Shown here: positions 26,263 through 35,562 of the stretch, one piece after another
How positions within the stretch are numbered: position 1 is the first letter of the stretch
Layout: each line of letters begins with the position of its first letter
DNA from: Butyrivibrio sp. INlla21
Lineage (GTDB): Bacteria; Bacillota; Clostridia; Lachnospirales; Lachnospiraceae
Length of the DNA stretch: 64,000 nt
Assembly: GCF_900116875.1 (NCBI RefSeq)
Contig: NZ_FPCC01000010.1
Location: forward strand, 1-64,000
Direction: 5' to 3'
Position numbers and translations under genes: made by a program
The notes under the pieces: model-generated
Database searches by the model: none
What the model saw: the letters and a program-made list of their open reading frames with translations, nothing else
What the model was told of the DNA's origin: nothing

Positions 26263-27084
26263 TCAGAACTCTTTTACAAGTCCCACATGAAGCTGCTCGA
26301 GCTTATCTCCAAGCTCCTCTTTCATGATACCATAAGCCTTGCCCATAGTGCAGTGCCCTGTGCAAATATATTCAATCCCTGTATCACTGATATTCTTAGC
26401 GACTTCTTCAACTTCTTTTTTACTCTTGTTATACAGATGGAAACCGCCTATCAAGCCGTAGATGCGCTTGTCAGGGAATGTGCTCTTAACTTCGTTAATG
26501 ATATTTACGGCACCGCCGTGAGAACAGCTGTTAAGTATAACAAGGCCCTTGTCCGTATCTATTACAAGGCTCTGCTCATGCGAGAAATCGTCAGGCTTTA
26601 ATCTTCTGCCGACCTTGGTATACATCTTTTCCCTTTTCCCTATAAGATCAAGACACGGCGATTTGTGCGGTATAAGATAAACGCCGTCGCAGAGCTTATA
26701 ATCACCCGATACAAATTCTATTCTATCGCCATAGTCCCTGATAACATTCTTGGGAATTCCGATATATCTTCTGAATATCAGATAATCTATCGCATAGCAG
26801 TTTTCCGCCGTGGTTTCCCTAAGATAAAACTTTGCTTTCTTGTTATCTTCAAAAAATCTGGGCATGCCGTTAGCGTGATCGTAGTGCGCGTGACTAAGAA
26901 CCGCGTAGTCTATATCTTTGATGTCGAATCCGAGCTTTTGAAGATTCTCGGCAAAAAGATCGGAACCGCCGGCGTCAAGAAGGATCTTTTTATCATTGTG
27001 CTCGATCAGGATCGAAAGTCCCCATTCGCCTTTTAAATCCTGTCCTTCCTTGTTATCAACTATTACTGTAAGTTTGGTCATCAT
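26263..27084 (-). CDS. Metallo-beta-lactamase-fold hydrolase
   Basis: A 273-residue MBL-fold protein with the metal site SHAHYDHANGM and later histidines in NSCSHGGAVNI and ICTGHCTMGKAY. The sequence type is COG1237, which contains enzymes annotated as methanopterin-like synthase homologues. AAAGGGGAAC precedes ATG at 27084; the longer frame starts at 27159 inside the preceding gene's end. Function in bacteria of this group is unsettled. Confidence 0.8.
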   Translation of the reverse strand: MMTKLTVIVDNKEGQDLKGEWGLSILIEHNDKKILLDAGGSDLFAENLQKLGFDIKDIDYAVLSHAHYDHANGMPRFFEDNKKAKFYLRETTAENCYAIDYLIFRRYIGIPKNVIRDYGDRIEFVSGDYKLCDGVYLIPHKSPCLDLIGKREKMYTKVGRRLKPDDFSHEQSLVIDTDKGLVILNSCSHGGAVNIINEVKSTFPDKRIYGLIGGFHLYNKSKKEVEEVAKNISDTGIEYICTGHCTMGKAYGIMKEELGDKLEQLHVGLVKEF

Positions 27085-27106
27085 GTTCCCCTTTATCTGA
27101 TATTTC

Positions 27107-27673
27107 TTATTTCTTGATAGTCCAATAGCAATTATAACCGTAGTTGTCATTGCCACCAATTAATAATCTGTCGGTCTTCTCAAAACCGTATTCTGAGAAC
27201 GCCTTCGCACGCTCAACTGCGTACAGCGGAACTTTGGATATTATCTCATCGCAGTCAAAAAGCTCATATGCAGGCGGGATTATAACCGACAAGATGCTCT
27301 TTAATTCTTCCGCTTTTTCATACTTACTTCCGACATCAAGTCTGATAAGTCCGACATGTCCGAAGCTTCCGTCAGGCTCTCTGTGGAACATTTCTATCGT
27401 TCCGATTGCTTTGTTTGAAGCTTTATCAACGATCGTCCATCTCACAAAATACTTTTGCTCATAGGAATAGAGCCAGAAATCCACCGCTTTATCCATCAGC
27501 TCTTTTGTATTGTAAAAGAAATTGTCCCCGTGGCAATTGTCACTGTTAAAAAAAGGAAGCGCATTCTTATCCCCATAGACTTCAAGAAGATCCTCCGCAT
27601 CTTCCTTCTTCACAAAGCGAAGAAGATATTTGTCATTTTCAAGTACCGGGCAAGTCTCATAAACGTTATTCAT
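27107..27673 (-). CDS. GNAT-family N-acetyltransferase
   Basis: A 188-residue acetyltransferase-fold protein of the RimJ-like kind: LRFVKKEDAEDLLEVYGD at the N-terminus, then NKAIGTIEMFHRE and a C-terminal AFSEYGFEKTDRLL. The glycine-rich acetyl-CoA loop (Q/RxxGxG/A) is not well preserved, so activity is uncertain. AGGAGG lies just before ATG 27673. It follows the XRE regulator by 26 nt. Confidence 0.7.
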   Translation of the reverse strand: MNNVYETCPVLENDKYLLRFVKKEDAEDLLEVYGDKNALPFFNSDNCHGDNFFYNTKELMDKAVDFWLYSYEQKYFVRWTIVDKASNKAIGTIEMFHREPDGSFGHVGLIRLDVGSKYEKAEELKSILSVIIPPAYELFDCDEIISKVPLYAVERAKAFSEYGFEKTDRLLIGGNDNYGYNCYWTIKK

Positions 27674-27699
27674 TCTGTCCTCCTGTTTAAGCATTATTT

Positions 27700-28242
27700 T
27701 TATTTCATAAGTCCGCCGTGGAATACACATTCGTAGACTTTTTTATCATCAAGATAAATCTCTTCGAATCCCTGAAACCATGTAAAATCTCCGGTCACCC
27801 TGCATCTGTAAGTGAACTCTCCCGACTTATACATCTCGGGTCCTCTGTATGGCATGTTTTTATCTGCATGCAAAAGAGCTTCCTTAAGGAAATCTCCGCT
27901 CTCATAAACAAAATCATGAGAAGTGTATCTTGTTGACTCAACTTCATTTATCTTAGCCGCGTATGTATTTTTATTGGCTTCAAGCCTAAATGCGATCAGC
28001 TCTTCAAGATCTGTCGGCTGAGCGGAAGATATATTGACTGCACAGTCCCTGTCCTTGACGAGATAATCAACGCTCACATTCATCAGGTCGCTTATCTGAA
28101 TGAGATTCGCTATATCCGGATAGGCTTGCCCCGCCTCCCACTTGGCGACCGCCTGCCTTGACACTCCAAGCTTCTCAGCCAGTTCTTCCTGTGTAAGTGC
28201 ATTATTCTTTCTGAGTATTTGTAGTTTATCGGGAAAAATCAT
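27700..28242 (-). CDS. XRE-type regulator with C-terminal DUF5680-like domain
   Basis: A 180-residue protein. The helix-turn-helix is LTQEELAEKLGVSRQAVAKWE, with the next YPDIANLIQISDLMNVSVDYL completing the five-helix XRE fold (residues 5-65). The C-terminal domain (about 80-180, with GPEMYKSGEFTYRCRVTGDF) fits a DUF5680-type ligand or substrate domain. GGAGGTGATAAAA sets the start at 28242. It probably regulates itself and the GNAT gene that follows. Confidence 0.75.
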   Translation of the reverse strand: MIFPDKLQILRKNNALTQEELAEKLGVSRQAVAKWEAGQAYPDIANLIQISDLMNVSVDYLVKDRDCAVNISSAQPTDLEELIAFRLEANKNTYAAKINEVESTRYTSHDFVYESGDFLKEALLHADKNMPYRGPEMYKSGEFTYRCRVTGDFTWFQGFEEIYLDDKKVYECVFHGGLMK

Positions 28243-28357
28243 TTTTATCACCTCCAAGAGGTATCATATAAAAGAAATGCATACGGTAACATCACCCGGA
28301 GGTTGCATTTTTGCTACTTTCTTTATACATTTATAATATCACAGGGAGGTAGACAAA

Positions 28358-28822
28358 ATGGAATATAAAATTGCAACATTGGAAGACCTCGATCTTTTAA
28401 CTTCTTCAAGAATCGAAGTTCTGCGCGCAGCAAATAAACTCGATTCTTCCGTAGATATGTCTGAAGTTGAAGCCTCTTCGAGAGAATATTATAAAAGAGC
28501 TCTCGCAGACGGAACTCACACGGCTATCCTTGTTATGGACAAAGGTTCTTTTGTCGGCGCCGGCGGCATGAGCTACTACGAGGTAATGCCTACATATCAC
28601 AATCCAAGTGGGAAAAAAGCTTACGTGATGAATATGTACACCAATCCGAATTATCGCAGGCAGGGCATCGCGCTCAAGACTTTGGATATACTGGTAAAAG
28701 ATGCTAAGAAACGCGGAATTACCCAGATATCACTCGAAGCAACGGATATGGGAAGACCCTTGTATGAAAAATATGGTTTTACCGATATGGGTTCAGAAAT
28801 GGAGCTTGTCGATGCCGATTGA
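28358..28822 (+). CDS. GNAT-family N-acetyltransferase
   Basis: A 154-residue acetyltransferase with the acetyl-CoA loop NYRRQGIALKTLDIL and preceding strand KAYVMNMYTNP. AGGGAGG is 8 nt upstream of the ATG. It is divergent from the XRE regulator, sharing a 115-nt intergenic region. An imperfect hairpin overlapping its 3' end (ATGGAGCT...AGCTCCAT then ATTTTATT, about 28798-28850) is the probable terminator. Substrate unknown. Confidence 0.85.
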   Translation: MEYKIATLEDLDLLTSSRIEVLRAANKLDSSVDMSEVEASSREYYKRALADGTHTAILVMDKGSFVGAGGMSYYEVMPTYHNPSGKKAYVMNMYTNPNYRRQGIALKTLDILVKDAKKRGITQISLEATDMGRPLYEKYGFTDMGSEMELVDAD

Positions 28823-28855
28823 TCCGGCACCGCAGCTCCATATTTTATTCCGTTA

Positions 28856-29335
28856 TTAACTCTTTTTTATAATCTTCCACGCCTCGATCAGCTTTTCCAT
28901 GTTCCACGCCGCGTTCGCGGGGCTTGTTGATGGTAGGCAGATTGCCGTTCTTTCAATAATCTTTTCCGTATATTTCTTATAATACTTTTCTGCAGTCTTC
29001 CCGTTTACGTATATTGCTTCAATGTTGGAGCTGTCCAGAATGATTTTCAAATCGTTAGGCGTTACGTTTTTTATGCTCGAATCGGACGATCCTGTTATAT
29101 CGCATGAATGAATAACATCCCAGAGCGCTATCTTATTTCTTTTTAAAAGCGCCTTCTTCTCCGGAATTGTATTCGGAACTTCCTCATCAAAAAGCGCAGC
29201 GATAACCTTCCAAAATCTGTTCTGCTGATGCCCGTAGAAAAACTGCGCCTCCCTCGATTTCACCGAAGGGAAACTTCCAAGTATAAGCACTCTTGAATTC
29301 TTGTCATAAAGAGGTGGTATCGGATGCACGATCAT
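28856..29335 (-). CDS. DNA-deoxyinosine (hypoxanthine) glycosylase, UDG family 6
   Basis: A 159-residue glycosylase. The first motif LILGSFPSVKSR and the last LPSTSPANAAW match the hypoxanthine-DNA glycosylase family rather than uracil-specific enzymes; FYGHQQNRFWKVI is also typical. It removes deaminated adenine from DNA to start base-excision repair. It stands alone between the GNAT gene and the sensor kinase. Confidence 0.85.
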   Translation of the reverse strand: MIVHPIPPLYDKNSRVLILGSFPSVKSREAQFFYGHQQNRFWKVIAALFDEEVPNTIPEKKALLKRNKIALWDVIHSCDITGSSDSSIKNVTPNDLKIILDSSNIEAIYVNGKTAEKYYKKYTEKIIERTAICLPSTSPANAAWNMEKLIEAWKIIKKS

Positions 29336-29383
29336 CTTAATGCAAGCTCCTTGTAGATTTTCTCAATTACAGGTGATTTGTTC

Positions 29384-30547
29384 TCATTTCTTTTTACCAA
29401 AATCTATCTCACACCTAAAACATTCATTTTCTTCCGAAGAAAAACGTACCGCGTACTTATACTTTTTTGCAACCTGCTTTACGACGCGTATTCCAAGACC
29501 GTGTTCCGGAAGATACGCATTCTTAATTTTGGCGTTCAACGACTTTATCTTTTGCTCACTTGTGCCTTGTCCGTTATCACTTATGACAAGTCTTGCCTTG
29601 CCTTTGCCTCGATCTGATAGCGTAACCTTTATCTCGCAACCCTTTTCGTTATGAACGATAGAGTTGGTAATAATGTTCTCAAGCATGCGTCTGATAAGCA
29701 TGACATCCGCCTGAATACTGTAATTCTCGAGCTTCTCATCTACCTGAAGATCAAACGAATAATCTTCATAGGTATTTATATAGTCGCACAAAATCTCTCT
29801 TAGAAGTGATGTGAGATTAATCTTTTCATTATTCCATTTGCCCGTTCCCGCTTCGAGTTTGTTCTCGGTATTAAGATTGCCTATAAGGTCTCTGATCTTG
29901 AAGCACTGCTTTTCCTCCACGCTTCCTTTTTCCACAGATCCCATGACTATACTAAGAGGAGTTCTTATGTCATGCGAAACTCCTGCGATCCACTCTGTCC
30001 GCGCTTTCTCTCTGTTGATCATCCACTTGCGAGTGATCAAAAAAGGTAATAGCAAAAGAATCAGCACATTAGCAAAGAACATATATGGTCCGAATTTAAT
30101 CATGCCGTCCATGGTATTTGCATTTATTTCCAGACAGTATTTCCATCTGCTTCCTTTAGGATGTCCGATCACAAGAATCCCATCATCTCTTGTCCACGTG
30201 TACGTTGGATAGTCGTTTAAATACCAACGCGTAAAAGAAGCCACATCTTTTATCCCATAAGAATCCGGAATCTCCGAAGGCATATTGTGATTCCATATAA
30301 CGCTTCCCGAATCATCTATGATCATGGCAAAAGAACCGGTTTTATCAAGCAGTTCATATACCGATCCGTCAACCTGATACTCACCGTTTGCACTTATGAT
30401 CTTCTCAGATACTTTTTCTATATGAGACGTATTGAGATAATTCTCTTGCTTTTGAACGCATATAAAAAACAAAACGAAAATGTCGATCACGATCAATGAC
30501 GCCAATACCAGCATCATGGAAAGGAAATATCCGGATAATTTTTTCAT
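29384..30547 (-). CDS. Sensor histidine kinase
   Basis: A 387-residue membrane kinase. Two helices (about 8-32 and 150-172) enclose an extracytoplasmic sensor of about 115 residues. Then come the phosphorylated histidine in GVSHDIRTPLS, N-box NIITNSIVHNEKG, G1 ISDNGQG and G2 EHGLGIRVV. Its ATG overlaps the regulator stop (TAATG). It faces away from the ABC transporter at 31410, which it probably controls with its regulator, as in cell-envelope stress and bacteriocin-immunity systems. Confidence 0.88.
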   Translation of the reverse strand: MKKLSGYFLSMMLVLASLIVIDIFVLFFICVQKQENYLNTSHIEKVSEKIISANGEYQVDGSVYELLDKTGSFAMIIDDSGSVIWNHNMPSEIPDSYGIKDVASFTRWYLNDYPTYTWTRDDGILVIGHPKGSRWKYCLEINANTMDGMIKFGPYMFFANVLILLLLPFLITRKWMINREKARTEWIAGVSHDIRTPLSIVMGSVEKGSVEEKQCFKIRDLIGNLNTENKLEAGTGKWNNEKINLTSLLREILCDYINTYEDYSFDLQVDEKLENYSIQADVMLIRRMLENIITNSIVHNEKGCEIKVTLSDRGKGKARLVISDNGQGTSEQKIKSLNAKIKNAYLPEHGLGIRVVKQVAKKYKYAVRFSSEENECFRCEIDFGKKK

Positions 30548-31251
30548 TACTTTCTACCTCTGATATTCAGCCTGTATCCCAGCCCTCGAACCGTCTGCAA
30601 ATACTCAGGCTTTGACGGATCTTCTTCAACTTTTTCACGTAGTCTCCTTACATGAACTATAAGCGAGTTCTCAAGTCCATAGCTACCGTCCGGCCAAAGC
30701 GTATCCATAAGGGCGTTCAGCGAAACAATTTTCCCCTGATTATCATATAGTTTGGAAAAAAGCTGAAACTCTTTTGCGGTAAGTTCTACTTCGCCATCGG
30801 GTCTTTTTACTATTCCCGACGATAGATCCACTCTCACCGTGCCAAGCTCAACGACCGTATTCTCCGTCAAATGATACGTCCTTCTAAGGACTGCTTTTAT
30901 GCGCAAAAGAAGCTCCTCGGGAGTATAAGGTTTTGTCACATAATCATCGGCGCCAAGCCCGAGCCCTTTCAATCTGCTTGTTTCTTCATCTCTTGCAGAA
31001 AGAAAAATAACAGGAATATTTATCCCTCTCTTTTTCCACGACTCATATAGAGAAAGCCCGCTTATACCGGGCATCATTATGTCCAGCACGACCAGATCTG
31101 CCTGCTCTTTTTCCATGATCTCATCTGCTTCTTCTCCGTTTAATGCATACAGTACATTATTAAAACCATTCTCAGATAAGAGCTTTTTATTGATTTCTAA
31201 AATCTTTTTCTCATCATCCACCAATAGGATTCTGCAATCTGATAACACCAT
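30547..31251 (-). CDS. OmpR/PhoB-type response regulator
   Basis: A 234-residue regulator with receiver domain (acidic pocket LLVDDE, phospho-Asp in LVVLDIMMPG, Lys in YVTKPYTPEE) and a winged helix C-terminus ending VRGLGYRLNIRG. Start ATG 31251 follows GAGGAAGAAATT; the frame opens 15 codons earlier without a ribosome site. It is coupled to the kinase gene and divergent from the ABC transporter. Confidence 0.92.
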   Translation of the reverse strand: MVLSDCRILLVDDEKKILEINKKLLSENGFNNVLYALNGEEADEIMEKEQADLVVLDIMMPGISGLSLYESWKKRGINIPVIFLSARDEETSRLKGLGLGADDYVTKPYTPEELLLRIKAVLRRTYHLTENTVVELGTVRVDLSSGIVKRPDGEVELTAKEFQLFSKLYDNQGKIVSLNALMDTLWPDGSYGLENSLIVHVRRLREKVEEDPSKPEYLQTVRGLGYRLNIRGRK

Positions 31252-31317
31252 AATTTCTTCCTCTTTCCGATTTAAATATAAGTATACACATATCACTTTC
31301 GAAATGAAATAACCGCG

Positions 31318-31330
31318 CTTACCGCGTAAG
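31318..31330. promoter_or_regulatory. Operator candidate for the response regulator
   Basis: CTTAC-CGC-GTAAG is a perfect inverted repeat between the regulator and ABC genes. GTAA repeats follow at once. A TATACT -10 for the ABC operon lies at 31374-31379, with no consensus -35, as is common for activated promoters. Confidence 0.45.
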
Positions 31331-31409
31331 GTAAATGTAATGTAGGCGTCATGTTCAGGTAATCTTCCCTTTTTATACTAAGCTTATCAAATATACGGAG
31401 GACGCACTG

Positions 31410-32129
31410 ATGAAAAAATATGTAATTGAAACCTACAATCTTTGCAAAAAGAGCGGTCGCAAATACAGAATAAAAGATGTAAATTTAGCAGTTCCGAAAG
31501 GATGCATCTATGGTTTTCTCGGCCCCAACGGTGCGGGAAAAACTACCACAATGAAGCTTCTTCTCGGACTTATACAACCTGACGGCGGAAGCATGGAAGT
31601 TCTCGGAAAAAAGATGTCGCCCAAGAACAGATTTGAAATTAATACGAAGACCGGAAGTCTTATCGAAAGCCCTGGATTCTACGGACATCTCACCGGTCAG
31701 GAAAATCTTGAGATAATTGCTCGCTACAAAAAACTTGGAGCAAGCGATATAAAAGAAGCTCTTAAAACAGTCGGTCTGTATGAGAGAAAAGACGACAAAG
31801 TTAAAAACTATTCGCTCGGAATGAAGCAGCGACTCGGTATCGCGATGGCACTGATGGGAAGGCCAGAGCTGATCATCTTGGACGAACCTACAAACGGTCT
31901 TGATCCCGCAGGTATAAATGAGATCAGAAATCTTGTAAAAAGTATTCCCGAAAGATATGGCTCAACGGTTATTATTTCAAGTCATCTTCTTTCTGAAGTT
32001 GAACAGATCGCAGACTACGTCGGAATCATCAACAAAGGACATATGATCTATCAAGGTCTTTTATCTGAACTTGAGATCGGTGATGCTTCTCTTGAAGAAG
32101 TATTCCTCGAAATGACAAAAGGAGCTTAA
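31410..32129 (+). CDS. ABC transporter ATP-binding protein (LanF/BcrA-like)
   Basis: A 239-residue ATPase with Walker A GPNGAGKTT, signature YSLGMKQRLGIAMAL and Walker B LIILDEPTNGLDP. Sequence and neighbours fit the bacitracin/lantibiotic-immunity group (LanF, BcrA), which remove membrane-bound peptides. It ends 2 nt before the permease gene. CGGAGGACGC precedes the ATG. Confidence 0.88.
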   Translation: MKKYVIETYNLCKKSGRKYRIKDVNLAVPKGCIYGFLGPNGAGKTTTMKLLLGLIQPDGGSMEVLGKKMSPKNRFEINTKTGSLIESPGFYGHLTGQENLEIIARYKKLGASDIKEALKTVGLYERKDDKVKNYSLGMKQRLGIAMALMGRPELIILDEPTNGLDPAGINEIRNLVKSIPERYGSTVIISSHLLSEVEQIADYVGIINKGHMIYQGLLSELEIGDASLEEVFLEMTKGA

Positions 32130-32131
32130 AA

Positions 32132-33652
32132 ATGGGTATTATCGGAAATCTTTTTATAGAACTAAAAAAACATAAACGCCGCTTCAACCTGCTGTTATTT
32201 CCTTTGATAATTGTTTTGGAAATTGCATTTATAATGGGAAATTATAGTGGTCAGCGGGGTTCTGCAGATGGATGGATGATTCTTTTTTATATTATTCCAA
32301 TCATAAACTGTTTATTTTTCCCGGTTACGATAGCGGGCTTCGCTTCCAGATTAATGGATATTGAGCATAAGGGAGAAATGCTCAAGTGCTTGTATACCTT
32401 CACCACACCGCAAAGAATCTTTTTTACAAAATATCTTTATGGTGCAATAGCCACATTCATACTTGTTGTAATGCAATGCGGATCGGTCATTATCTGTTGC
32501 AAGATTCTTGATTTTGACAGCACTTTCCCGGTTAAATATCTTTTTATCCACGGAATGACCACGTACATAACCTGCATGACCTTACTTAGCCTCCACCTTA
32601 TGTTGGCATATTTTTACAGAAATCAGGCAGTTAGTATTTCCGTTGGAATACTGGGAAGTTTCACAGCCTTTTTCTCTTTATTCCTTCCATCAACAATTAT
32701 CCAAAAGCTCCTTCCTTGGGAGTCGTTCGTGTCATGCGGATTTATCACAATGGATTGGGACAGGGACACGAGAGATATTTCGTATGCTCTCTGCAATCCC
32801 GACTATATACCTATGATCATCTGCATTGGATGGATAATTCTTTTTACATGCATCACTCTTATTTTGCTCAAGAGATCAGGTGTAGAGGAAACAGAAAAAG
32901 CAAATAATAATCGAAAGACCAAGAGGATTCTTCTTCACAAGCGTCCGGTTGAGATCTTGAAATTAAAGGGTTCTCCTGCATGGATTGCGTTTTTCATTGT
33001 TCCCGCAATATCGGCAGCGATCGGAACCGTAAACTATCTCGGCAATATCAGTATCTTAAAAGACGGTTGGTACTCACTGTGGACTCAGCACACTTTGTTT
33101 TTATGCTACTTCTTCATGCCCGTTATCATCGGAATATTTACGGGATGCATCTGGAGAGTTGAACACACCGGAACAAATATGAATCTTATGATGACTCATC
33201 AAAGACCTGCAATGATAGTACTCGGCAAATATGCAGCTACATGTTTCATTACATCTGTTTCGCTTATCTGGGTCGTAGCCTTATACCTTATTTCCGGCTC
33301 GATCATACATATGGACGGAACTCTTCCGTCCGGGATCATTCAATGGTTAATCATGGGAATCCTAAGTTCCTGGGTTATATGTGCTTTCCAGGTTCTTGTT
33401 TCCTTGGTTATAAGGAATTTTATTCTCCCCGTGATAGTTGCTTTCCTTGGCAGTTTCGCCGGCTTGTCATGTATAACAAAGGGCGCCCCTTACCTCACCC
33501 CATTTTCTTTGTTTGACATTGCCATGAACCAAAAGGAATTAGGAACTATAGATATAAGATCATTCGCCCTTTCATCCATCATCTTTATAACTGCTTTTAT
33601 CATGATCGCTATCATGTATCTTAGCCGTACCGATGTCAGATCCAATGAATGA
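32132..33652 (+). CDS. Fused ABC-2 permease (LanE-LanG-like)
   Basis: A 506-residue membrane protein made of two homologous halves of about 250 residues. Each has about six helices and the same loop, seen as MDIEHKGEMLKCLYTF in the first and RVEHTGTNMNLMMTHQR in the second, both followed by a KY(L/A) helix. LanE and LanG are normally separate proteins of about this half-size, so this is probably a natural fusion giving the whole permease in one chain. It would work with the ATPase at 31410 in export of or immunity to antimicrobial peptides. Confidence 0.8.
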   Translation: MGIIGNLFIELKKHKRRFNLLLFPLIIVLEIAFIMGNYSGQRGSADGWMILFYIIPIINCLFFPVTIAGFASRLMDIEHKGEMLKCLYTFTTPQRIFFTKYLYGAIATFILVVMQCGSVIICCKILDFDSTFPVKYLFIHGMTTYITCMTLLSLHLMLAYFYRNQAVSISVGILGSFTAFFSLFLPSTIIQKLLPWESFVSCGFITMDWDRDTRDISYALCNPDYIPMIICIGWIILFTCITLILLKRSGVEETEKANNNRKTKRILLHKRPVEILKLKGSPAWIAFFIVPAISAAIGTVNYLGNISILKDGWYSLWTQHTLFLCYFFMPVIIGIFTGCIWRVEHTGTNMNLMMTHQRPAMIVLGKYAATCFITSVSLIWVVALYLISGSIIHMDGTLPSGIIQWLIMGILSSWVICAFQVLVSLVIRNFILPVIVAFLGSFAGLSCITKGAPYLTPFSLFDIAMNQKELGTIDIRSFALSSIIFITAFIMIAIMYLSRTDVRSNE

Positions 33653-33663
33653 TCTTATAATAA

Positions 33664-33740
33664 ATCGAGTAGATAACCCATACTCGATCTGACAAAAAAG
33701 TACAGCAGAGCATTTAATATATGCTTTGCTGTACTTTATT
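33664..33740. terminator. Bidirectional terminator between convergent genes
   Basis: AAAGTACAGCA...TGCTGTACTTT (33697-33737) is a long stem with A-run before and T-rich run after, serving both the permease and the convergent gene at 33748. A second hairpin, ATCGAGT...ACTCGAT (about 33664-33689), lies directly before it. Confidence 0.85.
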
Positions 33741-33747
33741 ATCTTTT

Positions 33748-34620
33748 TTATAAAATAGTTTTGGCATCTGCCTTAGCCATTCTAACACGGTTTAGATAAA
33801 AAAGACAGTTATCGGCTTCAGTTCTATTGAATGTAAAGCCGCTTTCTTTTGCAAACCATTTCGATGTGTCGTAAAAAAGTTTGCACATTGTTTCAACGGA
33901 CTTCCACATTTCTTCTACATCGACGCCGCAATATGTATCAAGGTAAGCTTGCCATTCTTCTTTGGAAAGCCACTTATGCATATACTTTCCGGACTTTCCG
34001 ATGCTTACAGAATAGTCCGTTATTATACCTATTTTCCATGAAAGCATTTTTTCAAGCTGTTTTCTTACAACGAAATTCAGCATGTCCTGGGCATATGTAA
34101 CCTCTTTTCTCCAAAGCCCTTTTGCAATGTTATTAAGGCACCACCAAAACTCATTGCATGTAGCTGCGTACTGATCCTCGCTTGGTTTCTTGACATGATA
34201 ATCAGCATCTGTCGCTTCAGGAATAATCGGAAGTATTCCGTCTTTATCCAAAAGGATCTTACAAAGCCTGTCTTCAAGCACATTCTCTTTTGCATGCGCT
34301 TCGGATTTGAGCGTAAGATCAAGTCTGTTTCCGTCGGTAAATATCATAAGATATCCATATGATTTTGCTCTATCGCTTGGATAATCGGGGGATTCATCGG
34401 GATACTGCATGAATAGGATGTCTCCGAAATGACGAATCCAATCTTTATCTTTGATAAAAGACTCCGTCTCTTTTACCACATAGACAATGTCGTAGTCTTG
34501 AAAAATATCTTTCGGAGCATTTTTATCAGTCCTTGAACCGTTCATATATACCGCTCGGATCCTATCATCCTCGCGGGCGGTATTAAGAATTAAATCCATC
34601 ATCTCTTTTTCTGTTCGCAT
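33748..34620 (-). CDS. ANT(6)-like aminoglycoside adenylyltransferase
   Basis: A 290-residue nucleotidyltransferase of the AadE/AadK family. The active site begins VYMNGSRTD, with metal aspartates in DIFQDYDIVYVV; the C-terminal helical region (LEKMLSWKIGIITDY, KWLSKEEW) is characteristic. These enzymes adenylate position 6 of streptomycin, causing resistance; chromosomal members in Firmicutes can be weak or have other substrates. Start 34620 is set by AAAGGAG 8-9 nt upstream. It is in an AT-rich stretch with other accessory genes. Confidence 0.82.
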   Translation of the reverse strand: MRTEKEMMDLILNTAREDDRIRAVYMNGSRTDKNAPKDIFQDYDIVYVVKETESFIKDKDWIRHFGDILFMQYPDESPDYPSDRAKSYGYLMIFTDGNRLDLTLKSEAHAKENVLEDRLCKILLDKDGILPIIPEATDADYHVKKPSEDQYAATCNEFWWCLNNIAKGLWRKEVTYAQDMLNFVVRKQLEKMLSWKIGIITDYSVSIGKSGKYMHKWLSKEEWQAYLDTYCGVDVEEMWKSVETMCKLFYDTSKWFAKESGFTFNRTEADNCLFYLNRVRMAKADAKTIL

Positions 34621-34653
34621 GAAAAAAACTCCTTTCAACTTCCCCTCTATTAT

Positions 34654-34682
34654 TTGAAAAACGTTACTTATAGTACTATAAT
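34654..34682 (+). promoter_or_regulatory. Sigma-A promoter of the SDR gene
   Basis: TTGAAA (34654-34659), 17-nt spacer, TATAAT (34677-34682), followed 37 nt later by AAAGGAGAAGG before the ATG at 34720. Confidence 0.75.
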
Positions 34683-34719
34683 TTAGACACTATATTAATG
34701 TATAAAGGAGAAGGTTATA

Positions 34720-35466
34720 ATGGAACTCAAAGGAAAAACAGCTATTGTAACCGGTGGTACATCGGGAATCGGTCTTTCAACAGCACAAGCTTTTCTTGAA
34801 AAGGGTGCTAAGGTTGTTATTGCGGGCCGTAACGTTCAGCGTGGAGAAAAGGCAGCAGCTGATTTATCAAAGATATCTTCTGACGTTGCATTCTTCCAAG
34901 CTGACACATCTGATGAAGAGAGCGTAAAGAAGTTGGTAGACTTTGCAGTTGAACGCTTTGGCTCACTTGATGTTATGGTTAATAACGCCGGTATTGGTAT
35001 CCATGGGACAGTTGACCAGCTGTCCGCTGAAGATTGGAACACAGTGATTGCGATCAATCTTAACGGCGTATTCTATGGTACAAAGTATGCAGCTATTCAG
35101 ATGAAGAAGCAGGGACATGGCGGTGCGATCATATCCACATCTTCTATCGAAGGTGTTATCGGCGATCCTATCATCCCTTCTTACTGCGCAGCTAAGGGTG
35201 GTGTAAATCAGCTTACAAAATCCTCAGCTCTTTCACTTGCTAAAGATGGTATCCGCGTAAACACCGTTAATCCCGGCTATGTAGATACACCTCTTGTTAG
35301 CCTTGAAGCACTTGGCCAGGAACTTCGCGATGCACTTATTGCTATGCATCCACTTGGACGTTTCGCTAAGCCTGAAGAAATCGCACATGCGATCATCTTC
35401 CTCGCAGAAAATGATTTCGTAACAGGCACACATCTTGTAGTTGATGGTGGTTACACAGCTCAATAA
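34720..35466 (+). CDS. Short-chain dehydrogenase/reductase
   Basis: A 248-residue classical SDR: cofactor motif TGGTSGIG, NNAGIG strand, catalytic Ser in STSSIEG and YCAAK. The basic residues after the first strand (AGRNVQRG) suggest NADP(H) preference. It resembles glucose 1-dehydrogenase and 3-oxoacyl-ACP reductase family members; substrate is not certain. Monocistronic, with its own promoter and terminator. Confidence 0.85.
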   Translation: MELKGKTAIVTGGTSGIGLSTAQAFLEKGAKVVIAGRNVQRGEKAAADLSKISSDVAFFQADTSDEESVKKLVDFAVERFGSLDVMVNNAGIGIHGTVDQLSAEDWNTVIAINLNGVFYGTKYAAIQMKKQGHGGAIISTSSIEGVIGDPIIPSYCAAKGGVNQLTKSSALSLAKDGIRVNTVNPGYVDTPLVSLEALGQELRDALIAMHPLGRFAKPEEIAHAIIFLAENDFVTGTHLVVDGGYTAQ

Positions 35467-35487
35467 CATTATTGATAACACATTAGG

Positions 35488-35526
35488 CAAGGCAGTTTCT
35501 CTCTGAGAGGCTGCCTTGTTTTTTTA
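35488..35526 (+). terminator. Intrinsic terminator after the SDR gene
   Basis: CAAGGCAG, a 15-nt loop and CTGCCTTG followed by seven T residues, about 20 nt past the stop codon. Confidence 0.9.
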
Positions 35527-35562
35527 TTATTTTTTCAATCTTTGCTTTATTGATTGGGATTA

